Part shown: positions 16,630 through 25,043 of the stretch, in pieces
Layout: each line of letters begins with the position of its first letter
Numbering within the stretch: position 1 is the stretch's first letter
Assembly (NCBI GenBank): GCA_045588325.1
Contig: JAZNEA010000104.1
Location: 13,718 to 77,717, forward strand
Origin: RGIG7378 sp045588325
GTDB lineage: Bacteria; Bacillota; Clostridia; RGIG7378
Direction of reading: 5' to 3'
DNA: 64,000 nucleotides
Made by a program: the position numbers and the translations under genes
Notes under the pieces: generated by a model
What the model was told of the DNA's origin: nothing
The model's database searches: none
Seen by the model: only the letters and a program-made list of their open reading frames with translations

Positions 16630-18672
16630 TTATTGCTCCAACATCTCAATAAACTGTGCCTCGGATATAACGGGAATGCCTAATTGCCTGGCCTTGGTCT
16701 CTTTAGACCCGCTGTTCTCTCCTGCAAGCACATATGTGGTTTTCTTTGAAACACTGTCCGAAGATTTGCCTCCGTTGGCCTGGATCAGGTCCTTAATCTC
16801 ATCCCTGCCAAAATGCTCCAACTTGCCTGTGACCACAATATTCATGCCTGCAAATTTGTTGCTGCCTACGGAACTGTCATAGGTTACCTTGACTCCATAT
16901 GCCTCCAGTCTGCTCACCAACTCACGATTGCCTGGCTGGGCAAAGTACCTGATGACAGATTGGGCTATAATCTCACCCACATCCTCAACGGCAGCCAGGT
17001 CCTGTTGGCTGGCATCCATCAACTGGTGAATGGACGGATAGGTTCTGGCAATCATCTTGGCTGTATGTTTGCCCACGTGACGAATGCCCAAACCATACAA
17101 CAATTTGTCCAACCCTGCGGATTTGGACTTGTCTATGGCATCCAGCAGATTGTCCGTGGATTTGGGACCCATTTTGTCCAATGCCTCCACTTCTGCTCTA
17201 CGCTCTGTCAATCTGTATAGGTCGGACACGTCTGAGATAATGCCTGTGCTGACCAATGTTTCTGCCAGCGCATCTCCTAGTCCCTCTATGTTCATGGCAT
17301 CTCTCTGTACATAGTGAATAACACTCCTGACTAACTGTGCAGGACATGCGGTAGATGTACATCTCCATGCCACCTCCTGGTTCTCCCTGACAACCTGTGA
17401 ACCACATACCGGGCATGCCTTGGGGAAACTATATGGCACACTGTCCTGTGGTCTCTTGGACAAGTCCACCTTGACAATCTCCGGAATGATATCCCCTGCC
17501 TTTTGGACCCACACCGTATCTCCAATCCTGATATCCTTATCCCTGATATAGTCGGCATTGTGTAGGGTGGCTCTGGTTACTGTAGATCCGGCTAACCTTA
17601 CGGGCTCCAGTTCGGCAGTAGGTGTCAGAACACCTGTACGACCAACCTGTATTGTAATATCTGTAACCACTGTGGGTTGCTGCTCTGGTGGGTACTTGTA
17701 GGCCGCTGCCCATTTTGGTGCATGGCTGGTACCTCCTATGACCTGTCGGAGGGCCAGATCATCCACTTTGATTACGGCTCCGTCTATATCATATGGCAAT
17801 GTGGCTCTATCCTGGCCTATTTGGCAGATGGCATCCCAAACCTCCTGGGCTCCTCTGCACCGCTTATAATTTTTGATGACGCTGAATCCCAGACTGCGCA
17901 GGTATTCAAAGCCCTGTGTGTGGCTGATTATGTCCAGTTCCTCAGAACTGCGCTGTATGTTGAATATGAAAATATTAAGATGTCTCTTGGCTGCTACCCT
18001 GGAGTCCAACTGACGCAAGGAACCTGCCGCTGCATTGCGAGGGTTGGCAAATGGTTGCTGGCCATTTTCGTCTGCCTGTCTGTTGAGCTCTGCAAAATCC
18101 GCCTTAGAAATATACACCTCTCCGCGAACCTCCAACAGAGATGGTGCTCCCTTAATAGATAGTGGCAGGGATCCGATGGTGCGCATATTGTCTGTAACAT
18201 CCTCTCCCACAAGGCCATTGCCTCTGGTGGCTCCTCTCACCAACATGCCGTCTCTGTACAGAGCCGCTGCGGATAAACCATCTATCTTGTGCTCCACAGA
18301 AAAAACTATGTCCTCGCCATATTTGGATGTCAGCTCCTGCACCCAGGTCATGACCTCCTCCATGCTGAACAGATCCTCCAAGCTCTGCATGGGCACCTCG
18401 TGATTAACCTTTTCAAACCCGGACAACACCTGTCCTCCCACTCTGGCCAGGGGCGAATCCTGCGGCATGAGGTCGGGATACTGAGCGGCCAAATCAGACA
18501 ACTGGCGGAAGGCCTTGTCGTATTCGTGGTCCTCTATCTCTGGCTTATCCAGCACATAATAAAGGTGACTGTGATAGTTGAGAAAATCACAGAGATTACG
18601 TATCTTTTCTGCTATTTGAGTGTTGTCGATATTCTCTGATGCACTGCCAAATAAAGAAAGTTGGTCTTCCAT
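16630..18672 (-). CDS. ligA: NAD-dependent DNA ligase LigA
   Basis: It seals nicks during replication and repair using NAD. The domains are complete in order: Ia domain with YYVLDKPEIEDHEYD, the adenylation motif EHKIDGLSAAALYRDG with the catalytic Lys near residue 129, the OB fold (VGRTGVLTPTAELEPV), the Cys4 zinc finger (CPVCGSQ...CTSTACPAQ, about residues 420-445), helix-hairpin-helix repeats (LGIRHVGKHTA), and a C-terminal BRCT domain (MNIVVTGKLEHFGRDEIKDL). It has 680 residues, normal for LigA, and AGGAG before the ATG. It begins 45 bp after metA with no terminator that I can see, so it may be reached by metY-metA transcription. Confidence 0.97.
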   Translation of the reverse strand: MEDQLSLFGSASENIDNTQIAEKIRNLCDFLNYHSHLYYVLDKPEIEDHEYDKAFRQLSDLAAQYPDLMPQDSPLARVGGQVLSGFEKVNHEVPMQSLEDLFSMEEVMTWVQELTSKYGEDIVFSVEHKIDGLSAAALYRDGMLVRGATRGNGLVGEDVTDNMRTIGSLPLSIKGAPSLLEVRGEVYISKADFAELNRQADENGQQPFANPRNAAAGSLRQLDSRVAAKRHLNIFIFNIQRSSEELDIISHTQGFEYLRSLGFSVIKNYKRCRGAQEVWDAICQIGQDRATLPYDIDGAVIKVDDLALRQVIGGTSHAPKWAAAYKYPPEQQPTVVTDITIQVGRTGVLTPTAELEPVRLAGSTVTRATLHNADYIRDKDIRIGDTVWVQKAGDIIPEIVKVDLSKRPQDSVPYSFPKACPVCGSQVVRENQEVAWRCTSTACPAQLVRSVIHYVQRDAMNIEGLGDALAETLVSTGIISDVSDLYRLTERRAEVEALDKMGPKSTDNLLDAIDKSKSAGLDKLLYGLGIRHVGKHTAKMIARTYPSIHQLMDASQQDLAAVEDVGEIIAQSVIRYFAQPGNRELVSRLEAYGVKVTYDSSVGSNKFAGMNIVVTGKLEHFGRDEIKDLIQANGGKSSDSVSKKTTYVLAGENSGSKETKARQLGIPVISEAQFIEMLEQ

Positions 18673-18717
18673 TTTTGTCTCCTGATGATGTTTAGTAAAA
18701 GCGGATAAGGCTAAAAC

Positions 18718-19644
18718 CTAAACCATTGGCGTAATTTTGTCTATCTCGTAAGGTGTAGTCTGGTAAACAAAGTAGTTAAGCCAGTTAAAATAGAGCAAGT
18801 GAGCATGGCTACGCCAGCGGACAATGGGAGCCTGAGTATCATCGTCTCCGGGATAGTAATACTTGGGAACCTCAATTGGCAGTCCCAAAGCCTTGTCCCT
18901 GCGATACTCTGCGTCCAATGTGTTGGGGTCATACTCTGAATGTCCTGTAATAAATACCTGTCTGCCTCCCTCGGTAGCCAGAGCATATATGCCTGCCTCC
19001 TCAGAGGTTGCCAGAATCTTGAGCTTGGGGCAAGCCTCAATGGCTGACCTCTCGACTGTAGTGTGTCTGGAATGTGGTGCGTAGAACTCGTCGTCAAAGC
19101 CCCTCATGAGCATGGATGAACGTCTCTCTACCTTGTGTGGAAATACGCCAAACAGCTTATTCTCCAGGGGGACCTTAGGTATGCCATAATGGTAATAGAG
19201 TCCTGCCTGTGCTCCCCAACAGATATGGAATGTGCTGTGAACGTGGGTCTTGGACCACTCCATTATCTCACAAAGCTCCTCCCAATAAGTAACCTGCTCA
19301 AAGTCCATCTGCTCTACCGGTGCACCAGTTATGACCATGCCGTCAAAATACCTGTCCTTGACCTTGTCAAAGGTGGTATAAAACTTGAGCATGTGCTCCT
19401 CAGAGGTATTCCTAGCCTTGTGTGTAGCTGTCTGCATTAATTCCAGCTCCACCTGTAATGGGGTATTGCTGAGAAGTCTGGCCAGCTGTGTCTCTGTGGC
19501 CACCTTGGTGGGCATCAAATTGAGCACCAAAATCTGCAAAGGACGCATATCCTGCTGGATAGCCCTGGTCTCTGTCATTATGAAGATATTCTCGTCGGTG
19601 AGCACCTTTGCTGCAGGTAGCTCGTTGGGAATTTTGATGGGCAT
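18718..19644 (-). CDS. metA: Homoserine O-acyltransferase MetA (likely acetyl-CoA dependent)
   Basis: It activates homoserine, the first committed step to methionine. It is a class-I glutamine-amidotransferase-like acyltransferase of 308 residues. The catalytic Cys142 is in HICWGAQAG, and His235 with Glu237 is in FITGHSEYDP. Residue 111 is Glu (GAPVEQMDFE). In studied MetA enzymes Glu at 111 goes with acetyl-CoA and Gly with succinyl-CoA, so O-acetylhomoserine is the likely product. That is the substrate of MetY, encoded 4 bp upstream. GGAGG lies 9 bp before the ATG, inside the metY end. The pair is probably controlled by the leader peptide/terminator upstream of metY. Confidence 0.95.
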   Translation of the reverse strand: MPIKIPNELPAAKVLTDENIFIMTETRAIQQDMRPLQILVLNLMPTKVATETQLARLLSNTPLQVELELMQTATHKARNTSEEHMLKFYTTFDKVKDRYFDGMVITGAPVEQMDFEQVTYWEELCEIMEWSKTHVHSTFHICWGAQAGLYYHYGIPKVPLENKLFGVFPHKVERRSSMLMRGFDDEFYAPHSRHTTVERSAIEACPKLKILATSEEAGIYALATEGGRQVFITGHSEYDPNTLDAEYRRDKALGLPIEVPKYYYPGDDDTQAPIVRWRSHAHLLYFNWLNYFVYQTTPYEIDKITPMV

Positions 19645-19648
19645 CTAA

Positions 19649-20932
19649 TTAGTCCTCCAATGCCTGTGCAATGTCTGCAATAAGATCCTCTGCATCCTCG
19701 ATACCACATGAGAACCTTACCAGGTCAGGTGATACTCCGGCTGCAGCCAATTCGTCGTCATTCATCTGTCTATGTGTGGCGCTGGCAGGGTGCAGGCAAC
19801 AAGTCCTGGCATCTGCAACGTGTGTCTCAATGGCAGCCAGCTTAAGCTTGCCCATAAAGGCCTCTGCTGCAGCTCTGCCACCCTTTACGCCAAAGCTGAC
19901 TACACCGCATGTGCCTGATGGCATGTACTTCTGTGCCAGCTCATACTGGTCGTCTCCAGGCAGGCCAGGGTATCTGACCCAGGTTACCTTAGGGTGATTC
20001 TGCAGGAACCTGGCAACTGCAAGTCCATTATCACAATGTCTCTTCATGCGAACATGTAGGCTCTCCATGCCCAGGTTGATATAGAAGGCATGCTGAGGGG
20101 ACTGGATTGCTCCAAAATCTCTCATGAGCTGTACTGTGGCCTTAGTAATAAATGCGCCCTCGATGCCGAATCTCTCTGTATATGTTACGCCGTGGTAACT
20201 GTCGTCGGGAGTGCAAAGTCCGGGGAACTTGTCTGGATACTGTGTCCAGTCAAACTTGCCGCTGTCGATAATAGCACCGCCTACGGAAACGCCGTGGCCA
20301 TCAAGATACTTGGTTGTGGAATGTGTGACAATATCTGCACCATGCTCAAAGGGTCTGCAGTTAACGGGTGTGGCGAATGTGTTGTCAACGATAAGTGGTA
20401 CGCCATGCTTGTGAGCTGCAGATGCAAATTTGTCAAAGTCAAGAACTGTCAATGCAGGGTTAGCAATAGTTTCTCCAAATACGGCCTTGGTATTCGGCTT
20501 GAATGCTGCGTCCAGCTCCTCTGCTGTGCAGTCAGGTGAAACAAAGGTAAAGTCAATGCCCATACGCTTCATCGTAACCGCAAAGAGGTTGTATGTGCCG
20601 CCATAAATGCTGGAAGTGCTGACCACATGATCTCCCACTCCTGCAATATTGAAAATCGCAAAGAAGTTAGCTGCCTGTCCAGAGGATGTGAGCATGCCTG
20701 CGGTGCCCCCCTCAAGCTCTGTCAACTTAGCTGCAACGTAATCATTGGTAGGGTTCTGCAATCTGGTATAGAAGTAGCCACTGGCCTCCAGGTCAAAAAG
20801 CTTGCCCATGTCTGAGCTGGTGGCGTACTTAAATGTGGTGCTCTGGTATATCGGTATCTGCCTGGGCTCTCCATTGCCAGGTGTATAACCGCCCTGTACG
20901 CATTTAGTCCCCAATCCCTGTCTGTTGTCCAT
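19649..20932 (-). CDS. metY: O-acetylhomoserine sulfhydrylase MetY
   Basis: A PLP enzyme joining O-acetylhomoserine and sulfide to homocysteine. It is a Cys/Met-metabolism PLP family protein of 427 residues. It has TKCVQGGYTPGNGEPRQIPIYQST in parts, SSGQAANFFAIFNI, the PLP-binding segment VTHSTTKYLDGHG with the Schiff-base Lys near residue 210, and a C-terminus with HPASATHRQMNDDELAAAGV, all typical of the OAH sulfhydrylase subgroup. AGGAGG lies 6 bp before the ATG. It is the first gene after an attenuator-like leader (20968-21150), with metA directly behind it. Confidence 0.95.
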   Translation of the reverse strand: MDNRQGLGTKCVQGGYTPGNGEPRQIPIYQSTTFKYATSSDMGKLFDLEASGYFYTRLQNPTNDYVAAKLTELEGGTAGMLTSSGQAANFFAIFNIAGVGDHVVSTSSIYGGTYNLFAVTMKRMGIDFTFVSPDCTAEELDAAFKPNTKAVFGETIANPALTVLDFDKFASAAHKHGVPLIVDNTFATPVNCRPFEHGADIVTHSTTKYLDGHGVSVGGAIIDSGKFDWTQYPDKFPGLCTPDDSYHGVTYTERFGIEGAFITKATVQLMRDFGAIQSPQHAFYINLGMESLHVRMKRHCDNGLAVARFLQNHPKVTWVRYPGLPGDDQYELAQKYMPSGTCGVVSFGVKGGRAAAEAFMGKLKLAAIETHVADARTCCLHPASATHRQMNDDELAAAGVSPDLVRFSCGIEDAEDLIADIAQALED

Positions 20933-20967
20933 ATTAAACCTCCTGAAACAGCACTATCCTGCCGTGT

Positions 20968-21006
20968 AAAAAATAAAGGCGTCCAATGGTTATAACCAAA
21001 GACGCC
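20968..21006 (-). terminator. Intrinsic terminator in the metY leader
   Basis: Minus strand: GGCGTC pairs with GACGCC, with an inner TGGTT/AACCA stem, followed at once by TTTATTTTTT. It lies about 35 bp upstream of the metY ATG and 34 bp after the stop of the Met-rich leader frame, so transcription from the 21122-21150 promoter must read through it to reach metY. This is the geometry of an attenuator. Confidence 0.85.
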
Positions 21007-21025
21007 TGCAAATCGAAATCTCGCA

Positions 21026-21111
21026 TTTTAAGAGAACGATTAGTAGGCCAAAACGAGCATTATCATGTTACACATGTGATACATCATATTGGGCCCGCTC
21101 CTCTCTTAAAA
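21026..21111 (-). promoter_or_regulatory. Inverted repeat around the met leader peptide
   Basis: TTTTAAGAGA (minus strand, 21111-21102) is exactly complementary to TCTCTTAAAA (21035-21026). The first arm contains the start of the leader's ribosome site, so pairing would hide it. A competing pair exists between CTCGTTTT inside the leader frame and AAAATGCGAG just after it (2-nt bulge), which overlaps the second arm. Two mutually exclusive folds that depend on ribosome position are what a leader-peptide attenuator needs. I could not trace the final antiterminator by eye. Confidence 0.5.
21040..21087 (-). CDS. Met-rich leader peptide upstream of metY
   Basis: The 15-residue frame reads MMYHMCNMIMLVLAY and then TAA. 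Five of its first ten codons are ATG, including the start. It has a good ribosome site (GAGAGGAG ten bases before the first ATG). It lies about 28 nt after the predicted transcription start and is followed by a strong terminator and then metY-metA. By analogy with trp, his and leu leaders, ribosomes short of Met-tRNA would stall at the Met codons and alter folding downstream. I know of no standard Firmicute methionine control of this kind (S-box and Met T-box are usual), and neither of their signatures is visible here. Confidence 0.75.
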   Translation of the reverse strand: MMYHMCNMIMLVLAY

Positions 21112-21121
21112 ACCTCTATAA

Positions 21122-21150
21122 ATTTTATTTCATGCAATGGTTTTTGTCAA
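21122..21150 (-). promoter_or_regulatory. Sigma-A promoter of metY-metA
   Basis: Minus-strand TTGACA (21145-21150) and TAAAAT (21122-21127) are separated by 17 bp, a near-consensus promoter. The start is expected near 21115, just before the leader peptide's ribosome site. Confidence 0.85.
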
Positions 21151-21309
21151 TCCTGAAAGGGGTATCCTGCGTAGTCAAAACACACAAAAAGCGCCTTGTT
21201 TTGCAGGGACTTGAGTCATCCTATCTGTTGTAACTGAAGTTGATTTGTTGTGTCTGGATTTCTTTGCAATGAAATGCATTCACCTGGGGTGACAGCAGTC
21301 TCCAACTCC

Positions 21310-21984
21310 TCAAGGAGCTTTTGTCCCCTTTGTATCTATTGCCTCCAAGGCCGCCTGAATTCCGTCTGCCAAAGCCTTGGCTGCCAACCGCTGAAAGTCC
21401 TCCGTTACCATCAGTCCCCTCTCTGACGGATTAGACAAATACCCTATTTCTGCAATGCATGCAGGCATGTTTGTCTTGCGGATAACCGCCAAATTTGTCC
21501 TTGAAATTACTCCCCTGTCCCTGGTGCCTAACTGGCTCACAAGCTTTGTCTGGATTATTCGTGCCAGTTCCTCTCCTGACAGCGCAGAATTCTCCCCCTG
21601 TGAGGGGTAATACAGGGTTTCCGTGCCATTTGCCGAGGTGGCGTTTTTGATGGCATTGTGATGGATGCTTACGAATATCTCCCCCTCGTACTGATTGGCA
21701 ATCCTGGCTCTGGCGTCCAATGCCACAAAGCTGTCGTCCTCTCTGGTGAGCACATAGGAGATACCTCTACTCTCCAATTCCTGGGCCAGATACTTGGCTA
21801 TATTTAAGTTGAGAACCTTCTCTTCCACACCATCGTAGGTGCTGCCCGAATCCTGTCCCCCATGTCCAGGATCGATTATAACCCTGACGCTACGTTCTGC
21901 CTCTGCCCCTGTAAATGCCTCTATCAGAAACAGTAGTGCCAGCACAAACATGGATGCCCACAGAGCTACTCGACGTTTGTCCAT
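21310..21984 (-). CDS. cwlD: N-acetylmuramoyl-L-alanine amidase, CwlD-like
   Basis: A zinc amidase of the Amidase_3 family that cuts the amide bond between muramic acid and the peptide stem. It has an N-terminal signal or anchor (residues 6-24, VALWASMFVLALLFLIEAF), the zinc His in IIDPGHGGQDSGS, the Glu ligand in VEEKVLNLNIAKYL, the second His in VSIHHNAI and the catalytic Glu in CIAEIGYLSNP. At 224 residues it is a bare catalytic domain, like CwlD, which makes muramic lactam in the spore cortex. It overlaps the end of gpr by 19 bp, which supports a sporulation role. GGAGG lies before its ATG. Confidence 0.88.
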   Translation of the reverse strand: MDKRRVALWASMFVLALLFLIEAFTGAEAERSVRVIIDPGHGGQDSGSTYDGVEEKVLNLNIAKYLAQELESRGISYVLTREDDSFVALDARARIANQYEGEIFVSIHHNAIKNATSANGTETLYYPSQGENSALSGEELARIIQTKLVSQLGTRDRGVISRTNLAVIRKTNMPACIAEIGYLSNPSERGLMVTEDFQRLAAKALADGIQAALEAIDTKGTKAP

Positions 21985-23099
21985 AGGTATTCCTCCGCCT
22001 GTTTTCTGGTGTTTACTCCATGAAATGCCATGTTAATAGAAGCAGAAATAACTGCCGACATTTTTTCTATGAGTGCATCCACATCCTTTGGTGTCACAAC
22101 CATGTCCCCGATGCGAGGGTACAGAACTTCTCTGAACAACAATTGTTTTTGATGGGAGTTCAGGTCGTCCAGCAGGCCAAACAGCTCTCGCTCCTTGCTG
22201 CTATGTTCCTCCATTTTCTCCTTCAGAGATGAGATAGTTAGTTCCACTGCCTCCGACGCCAAAGTGGCAGCATCGACTACTGTGGGAACACCTACTGCTA
22301 TAACTGGAACGCCCAGCGTCTTGCGGGACAATTCCATTCTGCGATTGCCCACTCCCGACCCTGGCACTATACCGCTATCTGTAAACTGAACGGACCTGCC
22401 CAATCTCTCTATGCTACGGGAGGCCAGAGCATCTATTACCACGACCAAACCAGGCTTTACTGTATCGACAATTCCTCGGACTGTCTCTGCAGTCTCTATG
22501 CCCGTAATACCCATTACCCCTGGGGCAATGGCGCACATTGAACGAATTCCCCTGGTCATTTCCTCCGGAACGACTCCCCACATATGTCGCGTTACCAGCA
22601 CCTGCTCTGTCACCTTGGTTCCCAGACTGTCTGCAGTAACATATCTGTTGCCCAGACCCAAAATCATTATGGTCTTGTCCTCGTCCAGATCTCCGCAAAG
22701 TTCCTGCAGACATTGTGTGCACACGTCAACGCACGCATCGTAGCAGCGAGGCTCGCTGTCTATATCTGTTGTTTCGATGTCCACGGTCAAATATGTTCCC
22801 ATTGGCTTTCCCAGGCTTTCTGCAGCCTGAGGCTCCATTATGACCACCTTTGTCAGCCTGATTCCATCCTCGGGCGTCTCCTGGTGGACTTTGGTGCCCT
22901 TGGGCGTCTCTCCTGCATCCGTAACACTTTCCACTGCCATGTCTGTCCTGACCTGGCACATTCTGACTCCATTTTTTGATCTGCTCTCGTCCATCATCTG
23001 ATCAGAAAGCTGTCTGCACAATCTTGTTTTATCTGTGGAATCTCCCACATCTCCTGACTCAGGCGTGGGGAATTCTCCCTGATTTAACTTCTCTTCCAT
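21966..23099 (-). CDS. gpr: GPR, germination protease
   Basis: GPR degrades the small acid-soluble proteins of the spore core during germination and is made as a self-processing zymogen. Family segments include YLTVDIETTDIDSEPRCYDA near residue 130, the Asp-rich catalytic region, LGLGNRYVTADSLG, VTRHMWGV, PGVMGITGIETAE and VVIDALASRS. It has 377 residues, about the usual size. AAGGA precedes the ATG. A CATGATA (CATNNTA, like a sigma-F/G -10) lies about 40 bp upstream, but no matching -35 is clear. The gene is the strongest sign that this lineage forms endospores. Confidence 0.95.
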   Translation of the reverse strand: MEEKLNQGEFPTPESGDVGDSTDKTRLCRQLSDQMMDESRSKNGVRMCQVRTDMAVESVTDAGETPKGTKVHQETPEDGIRLTKVVIMEPQAAESLGKPMGTYLTVDIETTDIDSEPRCYDACVDVCTQCLQELCGDLDEDKTIMILGLGNRYVTADSLGTKVTEQVLVTRHMWGVVPEEMTRGIRSMCAIAPGVMGITGIETAETVRGIVDTVKPGLVVVIDALASRSIERLGRSVQFTDSGIVPGSGVGNRRMELSRKTLGVPVIAVGVPTVVDAATLASEAVELTISSLKEKMEEHSSKERELFGLLDDLNSHQKQLLFREVLYPRIGDMVVTPKDVDALIEKMSAVISASINMAFHGVNTRKQAEEYLWTNVE

Positions 23100-23236
23100 A
23101 ATTTTTCCTTTTTTAAGTTAGTATTCGCAGAAAAACCCGTATCATGAATTTGGAAATATGGAAATTTTGGCAACTTTACGCTACCTTTCTTTTAGTGTAA
23201 AATTAACCCAGCATTTTATGTATGGAGAGACTTTGT

Positions 23237-25042
23237 ATGTCAGATCGACAGAAATATATACGCAATTTTTGTATTATCGCCCATATTGACCATGGTAAGT
23301 CCACTTTGGCTGACAGGCTCATTGAGGCAACAGGTGTTTTGACTGCCCGCGAGATGGAGAATCAGGTTCTGGACAACATGGACCTGGAGAAGGAGCGCGG
23401 CATCACCATCAAGGCCCAGTCCGTCCGCATGGTGTACAAGCATTCCGATGGACATGAGTATATATTGAACCTGATTGACACTCCCGGACACGTGGACTTT
23501 AGCTACGAGGTTTCTCGTTCCCTTGCTGCATGTGAGGGAGCTGTTTTGGTCGTGGATGCAGCACAGGGTGTAGAGGCCCAGACCCTGGCCAACGTATACC
23601 TCGCTATCGACAACGACCTGGAGATTCTGCCGGTTCTCAATAAGGTTGATCTGCCCAGCGCAGACCCCGAGTCAGCCAGAGCAGAGATAGAGGACGTAAT
23701 TGGTATTGACGCCTCCATGGCCCCCTGCATTTCTGCCAAGAATAAGATTAATATTCCCGAGGTTTTCGACCGCATTATTGATACCCTGCCCTGTCCCAAC
23801 GGAGACGAGGATGCCCCTCTTAAGGGCCTGGTTTTCGACTCATATTACGACAGTTACAAGGGCGTTATCGTCCACACCAGCATTAAGGATGGTTCTGTCA
23901 AGACAGGTGACTCCATCAGATTTATGAACTCCGGCTCCGTATACCAGATTACAGAGCTTGGATATTTTAAGCCAGGCGGTTACGTTCCTACTAAGGAACT
24001 GCTTGCCGGCGAGGTTGGCTACATCATTGCCAGCATCAAGAACGTAAGAGACATCACAGTTGGTGATACCATTACTCTGGACAGCAGACCTGCCACAGAG
24101 CCCTTGCCTGGTTACCATGAGGTCCATCCCATGGTATACAGCGGCATTTATCCTTTGGACGGCTCCGAGTATGATGAGCTAAAGGAGGCCATGGAGAAGT
24201 TGCAGTTAAATGATGCTGCATTCCACTTTGAGCCTGAGACATCGGCTGCTCTGGGATTTGGTTTCCGCTGCGGATTCCTGGGCCTGCTCCACATGGAGAT
24301 TATCCAGGAGCGCCTTGAGAGGGAGTACAACATGGACATCATCACCACTGCTCCCAGCGTTATTTACAAGGTTCACAAAACTGACGGCACTGTCATAGAC
24401 CTGGACAACCCCTCTAACCTGCCACCCACTACGGAGATTGAGTATATGGAGGAGCCCATTGTATCTGCATCCATCATGACCCCCAAGGAGTATGTGGGCA
24501 ACATTATGCAGCTGGTACAGGAGCGACGCGGCGTCTACCTCGACATGAAGTATCTGGATGTGACCAGAGTTATTTTGGAATACGAGATTCCACTTAACGA
24601 GATTATCTACGACTTCTTTGATTCCCTCAAGAGCCGCACCAAGGGTTATGCCTCTTTTGACTATGAACTTAAGGGCTACGCCCAGTCTGAGCTGGTCAAA
24701 TTGGACTTCTACATGAATGGCGAGATTGTTGATGCCCTGTCATTTATCGTGTTCAAGGATAATGCATATCCCAGAGCCCGTAAGCTGGCAGAGCGCCTCA
24801 AGGAGGTTATCCCGAGACAGCAGTTCGAGGTTCCGATTCAGGCATACATCGGCGGCAAGATTATTGCCCGTGAGACAGTCCGCGCCTACCGCAAGGATGT
24901 TACTGCCAAGTGTTATGGTGGCGACATTACCCGTAAGAAAAAGCTGCTCGAGAAGCAGAAAGAGGGCAAAAAGCGTATGCGCCAGTTTGGTACTGTGGAG
25001 ATCCCACAGGAGGCCTTTATGGAGATCCTCAAGATTGACTGA
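23237..25042 (+). CDS. lepA: LepA, elongation factor 4
   Basis: A ribosome-associated GTPase that acts on stalled or mis-translocated ribosomes. The G domain has AHIDHGKSTLADRL (G1), GITIKAQSV (G2), IDTPGHVDFSYEV (G3), NKVDLPSADP (G4) and SAKN (G5). EF-G-like domains and the LepA-specific C-terminal domain follow (RETVRAYRKDVTAKCYGGDITRKKKLLEKQKEGKKRMR, in parts). I start at MSDRQKYIRN (23237) because GGAGAG lies 7 bp before it, giving 601 residues, typical of the family. TAAAAT at 23198, with TTTACG 17 bp before it, is a likely promoter. hemW begins one base after its stop codon. Confidence 0.97.
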   Translation: MSDRQKYIRNFCIIAHIDHGKSTLADRLIEATGVLTAREMENQVLDNMDLEKERGITIKAQSVRMVYKHSDGHEYILNLIDTPGHVDFSYEVSRSLAACEGAVLVVDAAQGVEAQTLANVYLAIDNDLEILPVLNKVDLPSADPESARAEIEDVIGIDASMAPCISAKNKINIPEVFDRIIDTLPCPNGDEDAPLKGLVFDSYYDSYKGVIVHTSIKDGSVKTGDSIRFMNSGSVYQITELGYFKPGGYVPTKELLAGEVGYIIASIKNVRDITVGDTITLDSRPATEPLPGYHEVHPMVYSGIYPLDGSEYDELKEAMEKLQLNDAAFHFEPETSAALGFGFRCGFLGLLHMEIIQERLEREYNMDIITTAPSVIYKVHKTDGTVIDLDNPSNLPPTTEIEYMEEPIVSASIMTPKEYVGNIMQLVQERRGVYLDMKYLDVTRVILEYEIPLNEIIYDFFDSLKSRTKGYASFDYELKGYAQSELVKLDFYMNGEIVDALSFIVFKDNAYPRARKLAERLKEVIPRQQFEVPIQAYIGGKIIARETVRAYRKDVTAKCYGGDITRKKKLLEKQKEGKKRMRQFGTVEIPQEAFMEILKID

Positions 25043-25043
25043 T

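Noticed and set aside
20933..21310. SAM riboswitch (S-box) or Met T-box upstream of metY
   Set aside because: I looked for the conserved S-box helices and for the T-box AGGGTGG motif and saw neither between the promoter and metY; the leader there is only about 180 nt and is mostly taken up by the leader peptide and terminator.
23140..23146. Sigma-F/G promoter for gpr
   Set aside because: CATGATA fits the -10 consensus CATNNTA, but no GNATR-type -35 lies at the right distance, so I mention it only in the gpr entry.
24717..25043. N-terminal extension of HemW by about 109 residues
   Set aside because: It is a frame overlapping the end of lepA with Ser/Arg-rich, non-conserved sequence; the protein family starts at MSTVGLYIHVPFC.
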